From Zingiber officinale (Eukaryota > Streptophyta > Magnoliopsida > Zingiberales > Zingiberaceae), in contig NC_056000.1 of the NCBI RefSeq assembly GCF_018446385.1, forward strand, positions 34,013,511 through 34,077,510: DNA of 64,000 bases. Direction: 5' to 3'. Below, piece after piece: positions 38,201 to 48,430 of this stretch (the first letter of the stretch is position 1; each line of letters starts with the position of its first letter). The notes beneath the pieces were generated by a model that saw only the letters and a program-made list of their open reading frames with translations, was not told the origin of the DNA and did not search any database. The translations under genes were made by a program, and so were the position numbers.

Positions 38201-38605
38201 TTGAATTCATCATTTCCTTCCCAATTTATCAATTCTGTTGGTGATCAGAGACTTCACCTAATGTCTCAGCAGGCCATTTCTTCTCATCAGAACATGAGCA
38301 TGCCCAATCATCTGGGGGAAACATACTCGTTAAATGATGCTTTTAATGCATCACAACTTTTAGTGCAAAGACATACAGCGCTTTCTCCATTACCGCAGTT
38401 GCCCTTCGGGCAACCAAGAAGCACAGTCTACTCAAATAACCATTGGGATGCCTGGAGCAGCATGCTTATTGGCACTAATCTCAACATGGGCGAGGTTGTC
38501 AGAAATGATAGAATTGGCCTCAGTGCCCATTATAGAAGCACTGATGAAAACAAGATCCACATTCCAAGTGCTGGTGATCTGTACAACCGAGCATTTGGAT
38601 TGTGA
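32218..38605 (+). CDS. NOT4: CCR4-NOT transcription complex subunit 4 (NOT4), RING-type E3 ubiquitin ligase with RRM
   Basis: Twelve coding exons join in phase into 1046 aa: 32218-32310, 32455-32585, 32691-32847, 32930-33042, 33364-33447, 33522-33570, 33669-33760, 35274-35403, 35527-35606, 35673-37228, 37883-37999, 38067-38605. All borders are GT-AG. Residues 9-56 form the NOT4-specific C4C4 RING (C9, C12, C26, C28, C33, C36, C53, C56). An RRM follows at about 111-195 (NLVYITGLP; VYITYTKEEEAVRCI). A CCCH finger uses C202, C211, C216 and H220. The serine-rich tail looks disordered and keeps the plant NOT4 motif ILSLDFDPWDDS (about 717-728) and the terminus GDLYNRAFGL. The family adds ubiquitin in the cytoplasm as part of CCR4-NOT, acting in mRNA turnover and co-translational quality control. 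The start is chosen because it lies just ahead of the RING and has no upstream in-frame rival in its exon. Homology is from memory; the last acceptor (38066) is chosen by phase. Confidence 0.93.
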
Positions 38606-39060
38606 ACTTGTGCCACCGAGCTGTCACCTCTTTAGTGAATGAGTCACGGATCTTGGATGCACGGTTTGGCTCTTGGGAGATGAAATGGGTCATAGGTTTT
38701 CAGTGTAAAGTAAAGAACAACAACAGCCTGGAATACCACTTTCACTAACAGGTATATGAATTTACCATTAGAAGATTATTTGATATTACTTATGAGGACC
38801 CCATTCAAACCTTTAACATTATGTTAAAAGTTTTTCCTGATTCTTCTGAGTTTCATGAGTAAAAAAAACTTGTTCATTCTCTCATAATTCATGGCAGGAA
38901 GGCCTCGGCTTTCATGATGCTTTCCTCCAGTGTGACCCTGCTATCGAATCTCAAACACGGAGGCATTGCAGAAGGGGCCTTCTTTTGACTGTATGTACTT
39001 ACTCAAACATAACTTCTTCCTATACAGCAATATGTCTTCGAAGACTCGTGTAAATATACA
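38606..39060 (+). other. NOT4: 3' UTR of NOT4, probably with a spliced intron
   Basis: Sequence after the TGA has exon-like composition to about 38750, then a GTATAT donor (38752). An acceptor GGCAG lies near 38898, followed by about 100 bp of GC-richer sequence. A 3' UTR intron is possible. The polyadenylation site is not certain; AT-rich sequence begins after 39000. Confidence 0.4.
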
Positions 39061-40269
39061 CATGTTTTATCGGTTTCTTTCAAAAAAATTATTTTCCAAA
39101 AATGCCATTATTTTTCTGGTATCAGCGTATTGTTTTGAGTAGCAAGTGTTGGGTTTTGATCCAAATTATATGATGAAGTTCATAAATTAATGAAATATTT
39201 TCTTAGTTTACTTGTGCATTCCATATAAATTTATAAAATTAATGTACATGCATTCATGAAAAAGATATAGAAAATTGGTGCACCTTTGTTATATTAAAGT
39301 AAATGTCTCTTATGTAAATATATGAAATTGATAAAGGGTAGCTCGGTAAGCTCTCGTCAATATAGATCCCGAAGAAGAGTCTTGTACACAATTTTATCCT
39401 TCCGTGTAAGAGGTGTAAGAGGTTGTTTTTGTGACTTGAATCCACGGCAACAACTTTACCGGGTTTCCATTCAAATATATAAAATTGATATGCCTACTAA
39501 ATTGCTAGTGAAATTTTTAGTTTTGTATTTATTTATGTATTTTTAGATTTAGGTAGATAATTGGCTGGAGGTGAAGAGGTAGTTCTGTTTACTTTGAAGG
39601 ATGGAGATGGATTGTACAAGAGTTAGGATAGTTTTTTCTTTGTTTATTTGAAATAAAATTAGTGCAAGAATGAAATTCCAATCCATCTCCATATGTGGAT
39701 TGAATTCGGTCAGATTTTTGATCCACTCAAAATGAAACAATATTTCCTTCCCTTGTGAGCATGCCCATTGCCACTTGCCACGAACGCATTGACAAACTTG
39801 CTGCTCGATCGTGGCTGGTTTGGGGCAGTCGCCTGGTTGCAAGTTTGCAGCCTCCTTGGAAGCTCACAGCCAAGCTCGAGCTTGGAACCTACTTGCGGGC
39901 TCATGGTTAGGCCAAGCCATGAGCTCACAGCTCGGGAGTTTGCAGCGGGCGTTGATCATAAGATTACAGTCTGCTTGCGTGCTCGATGGCTACTTGGTGT
40001 TAAGCTCGCCCATCATTTCTTTCCTTCTTTTTCAGTATAACTAGACTAATCCTTTTTTATTTAATTTTCTGTGGGGCAAAAGTGGCGCTCTGTTTTTTAC
40101 GGAATCGTGAAAGAGACTATTTAGATTTTATATCAAACGGGTGCCTCACTTTTGTACGCTTACCGATCAGTCCCCAATCTATATTTGGCCGTGTTTGGTT
40201 AGTTTCCATATCGGTTCATGTTGAAACCCTAAACCGTTGGGTGGGCTGGAAAAAAAAAACCCAATACAT
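39061..40269. other. Intergenic sequence downstream of NOT4
   Basis: No supported gene. 39740-40010 is noticeably GC-richer, with several AGCTCG/GAGCTC-type words, and may be an old repeat fragment. The short ORFs on both strands overlap one another and resemble nothing known. Confidence 0.4.
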
Positions 40270-40272
40270 TTA

Positions 40273-41590
40273 GGGGGCGTTTGGTTCTCTCCTAGGAATT
40301 GGAATGAGAATGGATATCATAGTATTATGAAATGGGAATGAGTATGAGCTTGGGTATCATTCTTAAAAATGATATTTGGTTAGTTAAATATTTTCAATCG
40401 GAATGAACCTAAATTTCCTTATTTACCCTTATAAGAAAATAAGAAAAAAAATTAGATGAGAGAGAGTTGAATGTGAGAGAAACATATGATGAGAGAGAAT
40501 GATGAGAGAGAAAGTATGATGAAGAGAGAAAATATAATGAGAGAAAATAAGGAGAGAGTGCATGATAGGAGAGATTGAAAAGAGAAAAAGTATGATGAGA
40601 GAGAAAGTGTGCTGAGAGAGAAAGAGTGATGGCAAAATGAAGAGAGAGAAAGTATTATGAGGAAAAAATGAAAGAGTGAGGAGAGAGAAAGTACTATGAG
40701 AGAGAAAGTGGGTTGAGAGAAAAAGCATGGTGGGAAAAAATGAAGAGAAAGAAAGTATGATGAGAGAAAATGAGAGACTGAGAAGAGAGAAAGTATGTTG
40801 AAAGAGAAAGAGTGATGGAAAAAATGAAGAGAGAGAAAATATTATGAGAGAAAATGAAAAAGTGAGGAGAGAGAAAGTATGATGAGAGGGAGAGTGTGAG
40901 TTGAGAGAGAAAGAGTGATGGGAAAAAATGAAGAGAGAGAAAGTGTGATGAGAGAAAATGAGAGACTGGGGAGAGAGAAAGTATGATGAGAGAGAAAGTG
41001 TGCTGAAAGAGAAAGTATGATTAGAAAAAATAAAGAGAGAGAGTGTGATGAGAGAGAAAGTGTGATGAGAGAAAATGAGGGAGAGAGAGTATGCTAAGAG
41101 AGATTGAGGAGAGAGAAAGTATGATGAGAGAGAAAGTATGATAAAAAAAATAAGGAGAAAGTGTGTAATGGGAGAGAAAGTGTGATGGAAGAGAATGAAG
41201 AGAGAAAAAATGAGGAGAGAGAGTGTATGATGGGAGAGAATATAGAGAGAAAATGATAGAGAATGTGTGATGAGAGAGAATGAGGAGAGAGAAAGTATGT
41301 TGAGAGAGAAAGTGTGATGATAAAATAAGGAGAGATAAAATATGATGAGAGAGAATAAGGAGAGAGAGTGTGAAATTAAAAAAAAATTGAACAAATATAC
41401 TAAGGGTATTGTTGTCTAAAACTTAATTCACATTTCTATTCCATGAAAACCCAAGGGAGGGGGTGGGTTTCATCCATACCCAAGTTTTTGGGTTTCATTC
41501 CAAAATTTTGATTCCATTCCCATCAACCAAACACAAGGTTTGGGAATGAATCCATTCCCTCATTCCCAAACCCATAAACCAAACGCCACC
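40273..41590. mobile_element. Tourist-like element with a minisatellite core
   Basis: The left end is GGGGGCGTTTGGTTCTC. The right end reversed reads GGTGGCGTTTGGTTTATGGG. It is flanked by the 3-bp duplication TTA (40270-40272 and 41591-41593), as for PIF/Harbinger elements. The arms carry GGAATGAGAATGG (left) and CATTCCCATTCC-like (right) segments. Length is 1318 bp, most of it the tandem repeat. No coding. Confidence 0.85.
40436..41385 (+). repeat. Purine-rich minisatellite, GAGAGAGAAAGTATGATGA units
   Basis: About 950 bp of degenerate units of 19-40 bp, based on GAGAGAGAAAGTATGATGA with GTGTGATGAGAGAAAATGAG variants. The plus strand is almost free of C. The 321-aa minus-strand ORF across it (runs of S, L, F, H and I) is an artefact of the repeat's lack of stops on that strand. 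Confidence 0.95.
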
Positions 41591-41593
41591 TTA

Positions 41594-44500
41594 ATATTTT
41601 GTGTTGTTCAAAATCCAAACATTTCAAATCCTCCTTTGAAATCCCTTGTCCTCCCTTCATCGTCTTCGCCGATCAACTCCACTGCACCGCTCGGCCGCCT
41701 CCAAAGCTTCCTCTGTCGTATGTATTTCGGATTTAGGGTTTAGTTGGATTTTTCTCCTTGTATGCATTTAAGGTTTAGATCTTTGTGTAAGTTTTGTTTC
41801 CATTCGAGTGCCCGAACATCTGTCCTCTATAGTATACATCCAACTACAATTGTTGTAGTAGATACTAGCTATGAAATTTGTAGTTGTTACAACGTTCTGG
41901 TATGTTGTTTAAGCATGTTATAGCAACTACCGAATCATAGCTACTATAAGGTTCCATTCGTAGCACATTTTAACAGATACCTAATCGTAGCTGCTACAAC
42001 ATTATGGTCTAAGCACGTTATAGCAATTACGATTCGATAGGTGTTACAATGTGCTTAGATCACATACCATAACGTCGTAGTAGTTACAAAATCATAGCTA
42101 TTACATCGCGTATCCTCAACAGAACTAGCTGATATATCATATCATTTTATTGTTCAAAACTAAATTGTAACGTATCACTAAAATATTACATATCTGTTTT
42201 ACAAAATTAAATGGCGTCTCGTGCTTCAACCTCACACAGAAGCTTTACTTCTCGTGCATATTATACAAAAATACAATGAAAAAGTAACATCCTCTAATTT
42301 AAGTCTTTCATATCAACAATACAACTAAATGATTGACGGATAAAGGCGATAAGTATAAGCCCATTTGCCTAAGTCCTAGACATACCGGATAATGCAAACA
42401 TCAGAGACATTGTACAAAATATGTTTGACAATTGAGACTATTAAACTAAGTGTTTCATCTTTCAAAATCATTAGAAGATTATATTCATAAGAAAAGATGT
42501 TGTATTGATTTTAGGACTTCCAGACCACGACGATGAAGTTTCTTTGCATTGGATGTGCGCTTTACCCTACTTTACCTTCAACATTTCATAAATCGGGATT
42601 GTTCAAAGATGGAACTAAAGAACAAGCTGATCAACATCAGCAAACAATCATCTCCTAAATCTAATCTTTCGTTTTATCAATTTTTATTTTGTGTTTTTTT
42701 TTATTTGCGTGTTATTTTCTACTAATAATAGTATATCTAGACTATCAGTACTATCATTAGTTGATTTTGTAGACGATTTTGAAAATTTAGGTAGACATAA
42801 TTTGTGTAAGGTTGTTTATGACTATGACCTCATAAATGGAAGTCATTAGTATGATGCTCTCACATAGGCTCAAGCCAGAGGGCCTTGAGGGAAATCAAAC
42901 TCTAATGTTTAAACGATCTGCACAACTACTTGTTGTAAATTATTAAATTTTGTTGTAACTTTAGTTATGTATGTCATTCATTCAAAATTTATAAAAATTC
43001 TTGTTATATTGCAGGTTTGAATGTGTGAACATATCAGAATCATACAAGAACCATGTCATTCCAAGAATATGTCAATGGAAGTGGATAACCTCACGTGTAG
43101 AAAGAATAAAGAGAATGATTGAACAACTACCTTATCAATTGATTCCCTAGTAGATGTTGTAGAGCAAATTGATGATCAAATTGCTTAGAACTTTGCCACT
43201 GTTTTTTTCCGAGCAAGCAGAGGATGTTCAGGATCAAGCTGCATATGATGTTCAAGAGCATGTATTAAAGGATGTTCAAAAGCAAGTTGAATGTCGATTA
43301 TGCAAAGTAAAAGATGAACAATTTGCTGAGATACTTTGGTTGTGTCCAAGAACAAGCTAATTGAAGAAGAGGCAAAAATAAAGGAACTTGTTGATTTATT
43401 GGAGAGGAGTGTCAGTAATTATGAAATTAGCATTGTTGAGAAGGACAAGATTATAATTGAAAAGAATAGAATATTAGTTGTAAAAGACAGGTCTGTTATC
43501 CCAATATCTTTATTCTTCTAAAAATACATTTTCACTTACTGAATAAATACATAGATAAATATGCGATTGAGGAATTACCAATAAAAAAAATTAACTATAG
43601 TCAATCGTACCTTCAAGATTTTAGATTTTTCATTGACAATCTCAGCATATAGTTGATTTGATGAAGTAGTGGCAGATTTGTTTGATGGGACATGGACTTT
43701 TCCCTTTCTCTTTCCCTATAGTCATCCCTTGTTTACTATCAGTTCTTTTTCTTTTATGTGCTTGTTCAATTTTAAGAGTCGGTCGTGATCCAAAAGTCTT
43801 TCTAGTACACTTCTTTATCCTTGTATTTCTTAGCGGATTGGACCCTATGACTTCTTTATCTGGGGTATGGGTTGCTCGTGGTTCTTCATATACCTTGCTC
43901 TCCAATAGACTATGGAGCTCTGTTATTTTATTTTCTTATTCAGTTATGAATTAAAGCTCAATCAATTAAAGTGACTTAGTTGATAACGTAGTTCTATAAG
44001 TATGGATTACTAAGACAATGATGAGTAATTTGTTTATGTCTCAATAAGTGTATTGTTAAAACCAGGTTAATACTGTTTTCATTACTTACATGCTGTATTG
44101 AGAATAATACATTTCAATGTTAAATTTTACTATTAGCAGTGAAACATGTTAGAACCACCTACATGTTTGAAAATTGTTATATCACATAATTTTCATAGCT
44201 GCTACAAATGTAGCCGCTATGCATATTATTCTATTATAATAATAGTGATTTTTTTTATTTTATAATTTATCATATTATTTTTGTTTATGTAGGGTTACAA
44301 TGCTTCTAGTACAGTTCAAATCAATTTTTGTATTATATATGAAATTTTTTATGGCAGTATTTGATTGAGCTCAATACATCCATGGCGATTTCATAAATGC
44401 ATATTTTACAATTATGATAAATGAAACCAAACACCTCCAACACACCTTATGATCCATTCATATTTTGTGGGGTTGAATTTGTTGCGAGTATTTGACTAAC

Positions 44501-44986
44501 AAAACTAATCTTAATTTTTCTTGCATATATTCCACTGATAATTGTTTTCTTTACACATGACATGTTTTTAATGAAGCATGTCCAAGTATTTCAACAAACC
44601 ATGGAGACTAACGAAGATATATCTTCTGTCATCTTAATAATGAAGATGATCATTGACATCTATTGGTTATAGATCTCGAGGTAGGTCAATTTATTCATTA
44701 TAATTCTCTTGGTGCTACAGAAAATTACACTTCTATGTTTTAGCAAACTGTAACTATTCAGTTTTATATTCTATTATAATAAACTTTTGATATGTATTTA
44801 TTACTAATGCCATTTATGTGTAGGTGTCATTTTTTGAATATGCATAAGTCATACTTTCCCAATTGGCATCCAGGCTTAGCATCTATTTCCTAGAGAGTTT
44901 AATGAGATTCGGTTAAATGACCCAACACAAGTTAAATCGTAAGTATTTGTTTATGTTTCATATTCCTGATTGCAATTAGATTCTTA
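41594..44986. other. Unexplained region, possible old transposon or pseudogene
   Basis: 41640-41750 resembles a plant first exon (GC-richer, then TTTAGGGTTTAG). 41840-42110 holds repeated, partly inverted words such as ATAGCAACTAC and GTAGTTGTTACAACG, which recur weakly at 44200-44230, as subterminal repeats of a transposon might. Short lysine/glutamate-rich open stretches lie at 43185-43360 and 43336-43521, coiled-coil-like, with no recognised family. No terminal repeats or target duplication could be fixed. Confidence 0.35.
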
Positions 44987-46029
44987 GGCCCTATTTGGTA
45001 TGGTGGATTATGATAGGATTATGAGTTAAATCCATGTTTAACTAGTTTTTAAAAAACCAATGATAACTACAGAGCCTGATTAAAACACTGTAGCAGTTGG
45101 AAAATCAATCACACTTCGAAGAAGGTATTAATAATCCCAAATTAAACAGTAACCCTGATAACGAGTTAAAAGGACCTTTTTACCTTTTGCCCTACAACAA
45201 AACTGAAACATACCTTTTGCTCGTCTTCTCATCTTCTCATTTCTATTCCGGCAGCACAAAAGTGTGGAGAAACAATCTCTGGGTGGATTCAAATGTTGCG
45301 ACGCCTCTTCGGTGCGCTTGATCTCTACAAAATCTACTAGTTTTAAAGGTATCTGATCATTGTTATTATTTGTTGTCTCACATTCTTTGCTACTACAGTG
45401 TTATTTTTGTGTACTTGTTTGACCTTTTTTTTCCATTTCATTGTTCAGATTTTTATTGTTTTGGACGAAGTCCAATGGGTTGTCCACTAAACTTTCTTGA
45501 GTGAATCTAAGATAGCATCTTAGATATTGCTGGGTTTTTAATATTAAAATTTCCAATATCGAGTTGTTAACTTATTGCTTGTTGAGTTTGAGTTGTTGCT
45601 AGTGAGATTGGATCGTTCGTTAGTGGGTAAGATGTAAGATGATTTTAATGTAATGAGAGTTTCATTTTTTTCATAGGGTATATCATATGTTCGTGGTGTT
45701 CGAATCACTCGTTATGTTGGATCATTTGTCAAGACTCATATGTTTCTTCGAATTATCTTGGTGGTTGGTGAGAAAGTTTAGTGGACAAGACGGTAGGGTT
45801 TATCTTTGGAAGATGGACATTAGACGTAGAAACATCGTACTTCTTGTGGTGCTGCACCAAATGCTTTGTTAAAATATTTTGCTGTTATGTCTTTTAACTC
45901 GACATTAGATGAGATTACTTGAGAAGTGACATCGAGAACCTCGTACAACACCAACCTCATACACCTTAACACAAAGAATTAATGTGCAATTGAGTCATTT
46001 GCATAGGATTGTTGAAGTAGGAGATGTTT

Positions 46030-47190
46030 AATGTGTGGTAAACTTGAGGATGGATTGGAATGCATTTGCACAGTTGTGTTACTTGCTAACAACTATTGTA
46101 GGGCTAGTAGATTCTAAATATGTATGAATTCAAGAGAAGGTAACCATGTTTCTATCTATATTGGCGCATCATAAAAAAAATCGAGTTATTGGCCATGATT
46201 ATATACACAATGGACAGACAATTAGCACATATTTCTATGAAGTTATGCGATAAATTCTGAAATTACATCCAATACTATTAGTGAAGTTTGGGCCTGTGGA
46301 TGACAGTTGCACCAATGAAAGTTGGAAATGGTTCAATGTAATATATCGAATCCTTTTTATTATTTTATGAGTTTTTGTTGATGAATGTATTATTAATATA
46401 AGGATAGTAACATAACATTATTATTTGCATTATAATTTATTTCAAGGATGTCTTGGTGCCTTGGATGGACCATATATCCCCGTACATGTTCCAATATGAG
46501 ATAAGACAAAATATAGAATAAGAAAAGGTACTATTGGGATTAATGTTTTGGGGGTTTGCGACCGCGATATGAACTTTATCTATGTGCTTATTGGGTGGGA
46601 GGGATCCGCAGCAGATGCTAGAGTTCTGAGAGATGCATTCACTCGTGATGATTCAGTAAAAGTTCCAAGAGGTGATGTAACCACTTGTGTATCCTTTTTG
46701 GTTGAATTAGCAGAAAAATATTACAAAAAGAGTTCCTAAATAGTGCAAACGTAATATTTACCTATTAATGCAAGGTGTTGTTATCTATGTGATAATAGTT
46801 ACACAAATATTGAGCGATTCTTGACTCTATATAGGCGAGTAAGATATCATATGGATGCTTGGGGCAACCATGCAATCGAACCATAAAATTACAAGGAATT
46901 ATTTAATTAGAGGCACTCTCAAGCTCGCAATGTCATTGAAAGAATGTTTGGGTTACTAAAAAAGAGATGAGCTATCCTTCGAAGTCAATCCTTCTACCCC
47001 TTGAAAGTACAAAGCAAAATCATAATGACTTATATTTTATTACACAATTTCATCCGATCACAGATGCCAGCTGATTCTATGGAAGAGTCGATGAGGATGT
47101 TGGTAGCCCGGGTCATGACACAGAAGATGATTATATAACCAGTTTTGACTCCTCAAACGATTGAGATACTTAGAGAGATAACTTTGCAAT
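46030..47190 (+). pseudogene. Harbinger transposase (HARBI1/ALP1-like DDE nuclease), decayed
   Basis: Translated pieces in order read DWNAFAQLCYLLTTIVGLVD, TMFLSILAHHKKNRVIGHDY, ILKLHPILL, DSCTNESWKWF, an intron-like gap (about 46338-46446), then GCLGALDGPYIPVHVP and IGINVLGVCDRDMNFIYVL, GWEGSAADARVLRDAFTRDD, and YKELFN..RHSQARNVIERMFGLL. The DDE triad is recognisable: the Asp of ALDG, the second Asp in SAADARVLRD and the Glu of VIERMFG. A stop (TAA) interrupts just ahead of ILKLHP, and further stops and frame shifts follow DAFTRDD, so it is not functional. The longest intact piece is 46548-46739. Confidence 0.85.
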
Positions 47191-47457
47191 GTTATTATGG
47201 AACAATTAATAATAATAATTAATTGATTGATGTATTTCAAATTTTAGTCACTTTATTTTGCTAGATATGTATTACTGTCCTTTGTGGATTCTATGTTTAT
47301 TATTTTATGATATTATCTACTGATGTATGAATTACATGATAGTTATAATATTATATTTTTTTTTCTTTGCCTATTCCACGTGCTGCATATTTGTCAACAT
47401 ACTTCACACATCTCATATCTTTTTTTATAGGAATAAGAGGTTATTTGCTGGGTAGCT

Positions 47458-48430
47458 ATGAATAGTGGATCAATATCCGAAACTCTAGTTGGAAAAGGCA
47501 AGAAAGCAAAAAAAAACACGACGTAACTAGAGTGCCCATGAAGAAGAAGTTTCAATTCAAGCCTTAAAAGATGTTATCAACAAGGTATGGAAAAGTGAGA
47601 ATGGATTTAGAGCTGAGTGTTTGACTTTATTAGAAAATGCAATACGGGCAACAATCCTAAAGACAAATATATGTGGAAATCCACATATAAACTCAAAAGT
47701 ATATGTGTGGAAGAAAACACATGGTACTTTAGTCACGATATTATCCAAAAGTAGAGTATGGTGGAATGATACTACACAACCATTGAGGCTACTGACGAAG
47801 CATGGGAAGCAATCATTTAGGTATTTTATGTAAGCATGCTTCAATGATTTCAACAATGCTGTGTAGTTAATTAGTTACCTAATTCTTGCAGTCAGACCAC
47901 ACCGCACAATCAATGAAGCACAAACAGTTACCTTAGTATTAGGATTGGTGTGAAATTTTTAGAAATGACCGGGCAATAGGTGAACATGCCGAGACCTTTA
48001 TATCAACCCTCCAGGATGTCCTTAACATGGATTACAAAGTAGCAAATGACACAGCGGGTGGTGGTAATTATATATCCAATGGTGTTGAAGGGGATGGCGA
48101 GTCAATGTCTGCAACGCACACTTTGTCTTTTAAACCAAGTATAGGTGCAACCTCCAATAGTAAGAAACGAAAGCACGTGAATAAAGGTGATGATGCTATA
48201 GTTGAAGCCATCAACAACCTCGCTGCCATAACCAAGGACACAATGAAGGATTCGATCAAAGAGCTAGCAACAGAGGAGAAGATATCAAATGCACAGGAGA
48301 AGGTATTGAATGCCTTGATGGTGATAATAGAGCTAACGGGTTGTTGAGTTGTTGGCAGACAACTATACCAAGTTATCACTGTTCTTGCACCTCAATGATA
48401 AGGGAAAGCTAAGTTTAGCCAAGAGGTTGT
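47458..48430 (+). pseudogene. Myb/SANT-like DNA-binding protein of the Harbinger element, decayed
   Basis: An ATG at 47458 opens MNSGSISETLVGKGKKAKK. Pieces in different frames then give ALKDVINKVWKSENGFRAE, LLENAIRATILKTNICGNPH, INSKVYVWKKTHGTL and VWWNDTT, the Myb_DNA-bind_3-type domain that partners Harbinger transposases. A longer open piece (48027-48347) codes the lysine-rich hinge NSKKRKHVNKGDDAIVEAIN and a helical tail. Frame shifts after the ATG and around 47850-48000 make it non-functional. In the family this protein binds the element's ends and brings the transposase into the nucleus. Confidence 0.75.

Noticed and set aside
40429-41394. 321-aa minus-strand ORF rich in Ser, Leu, Phe and His
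   Set aside because: It is the reading of a C-poor GAGAGAGAAAGTATGATGA minisatellite inside a Tourist-like element; the repeat simply lacks stops in that frame.
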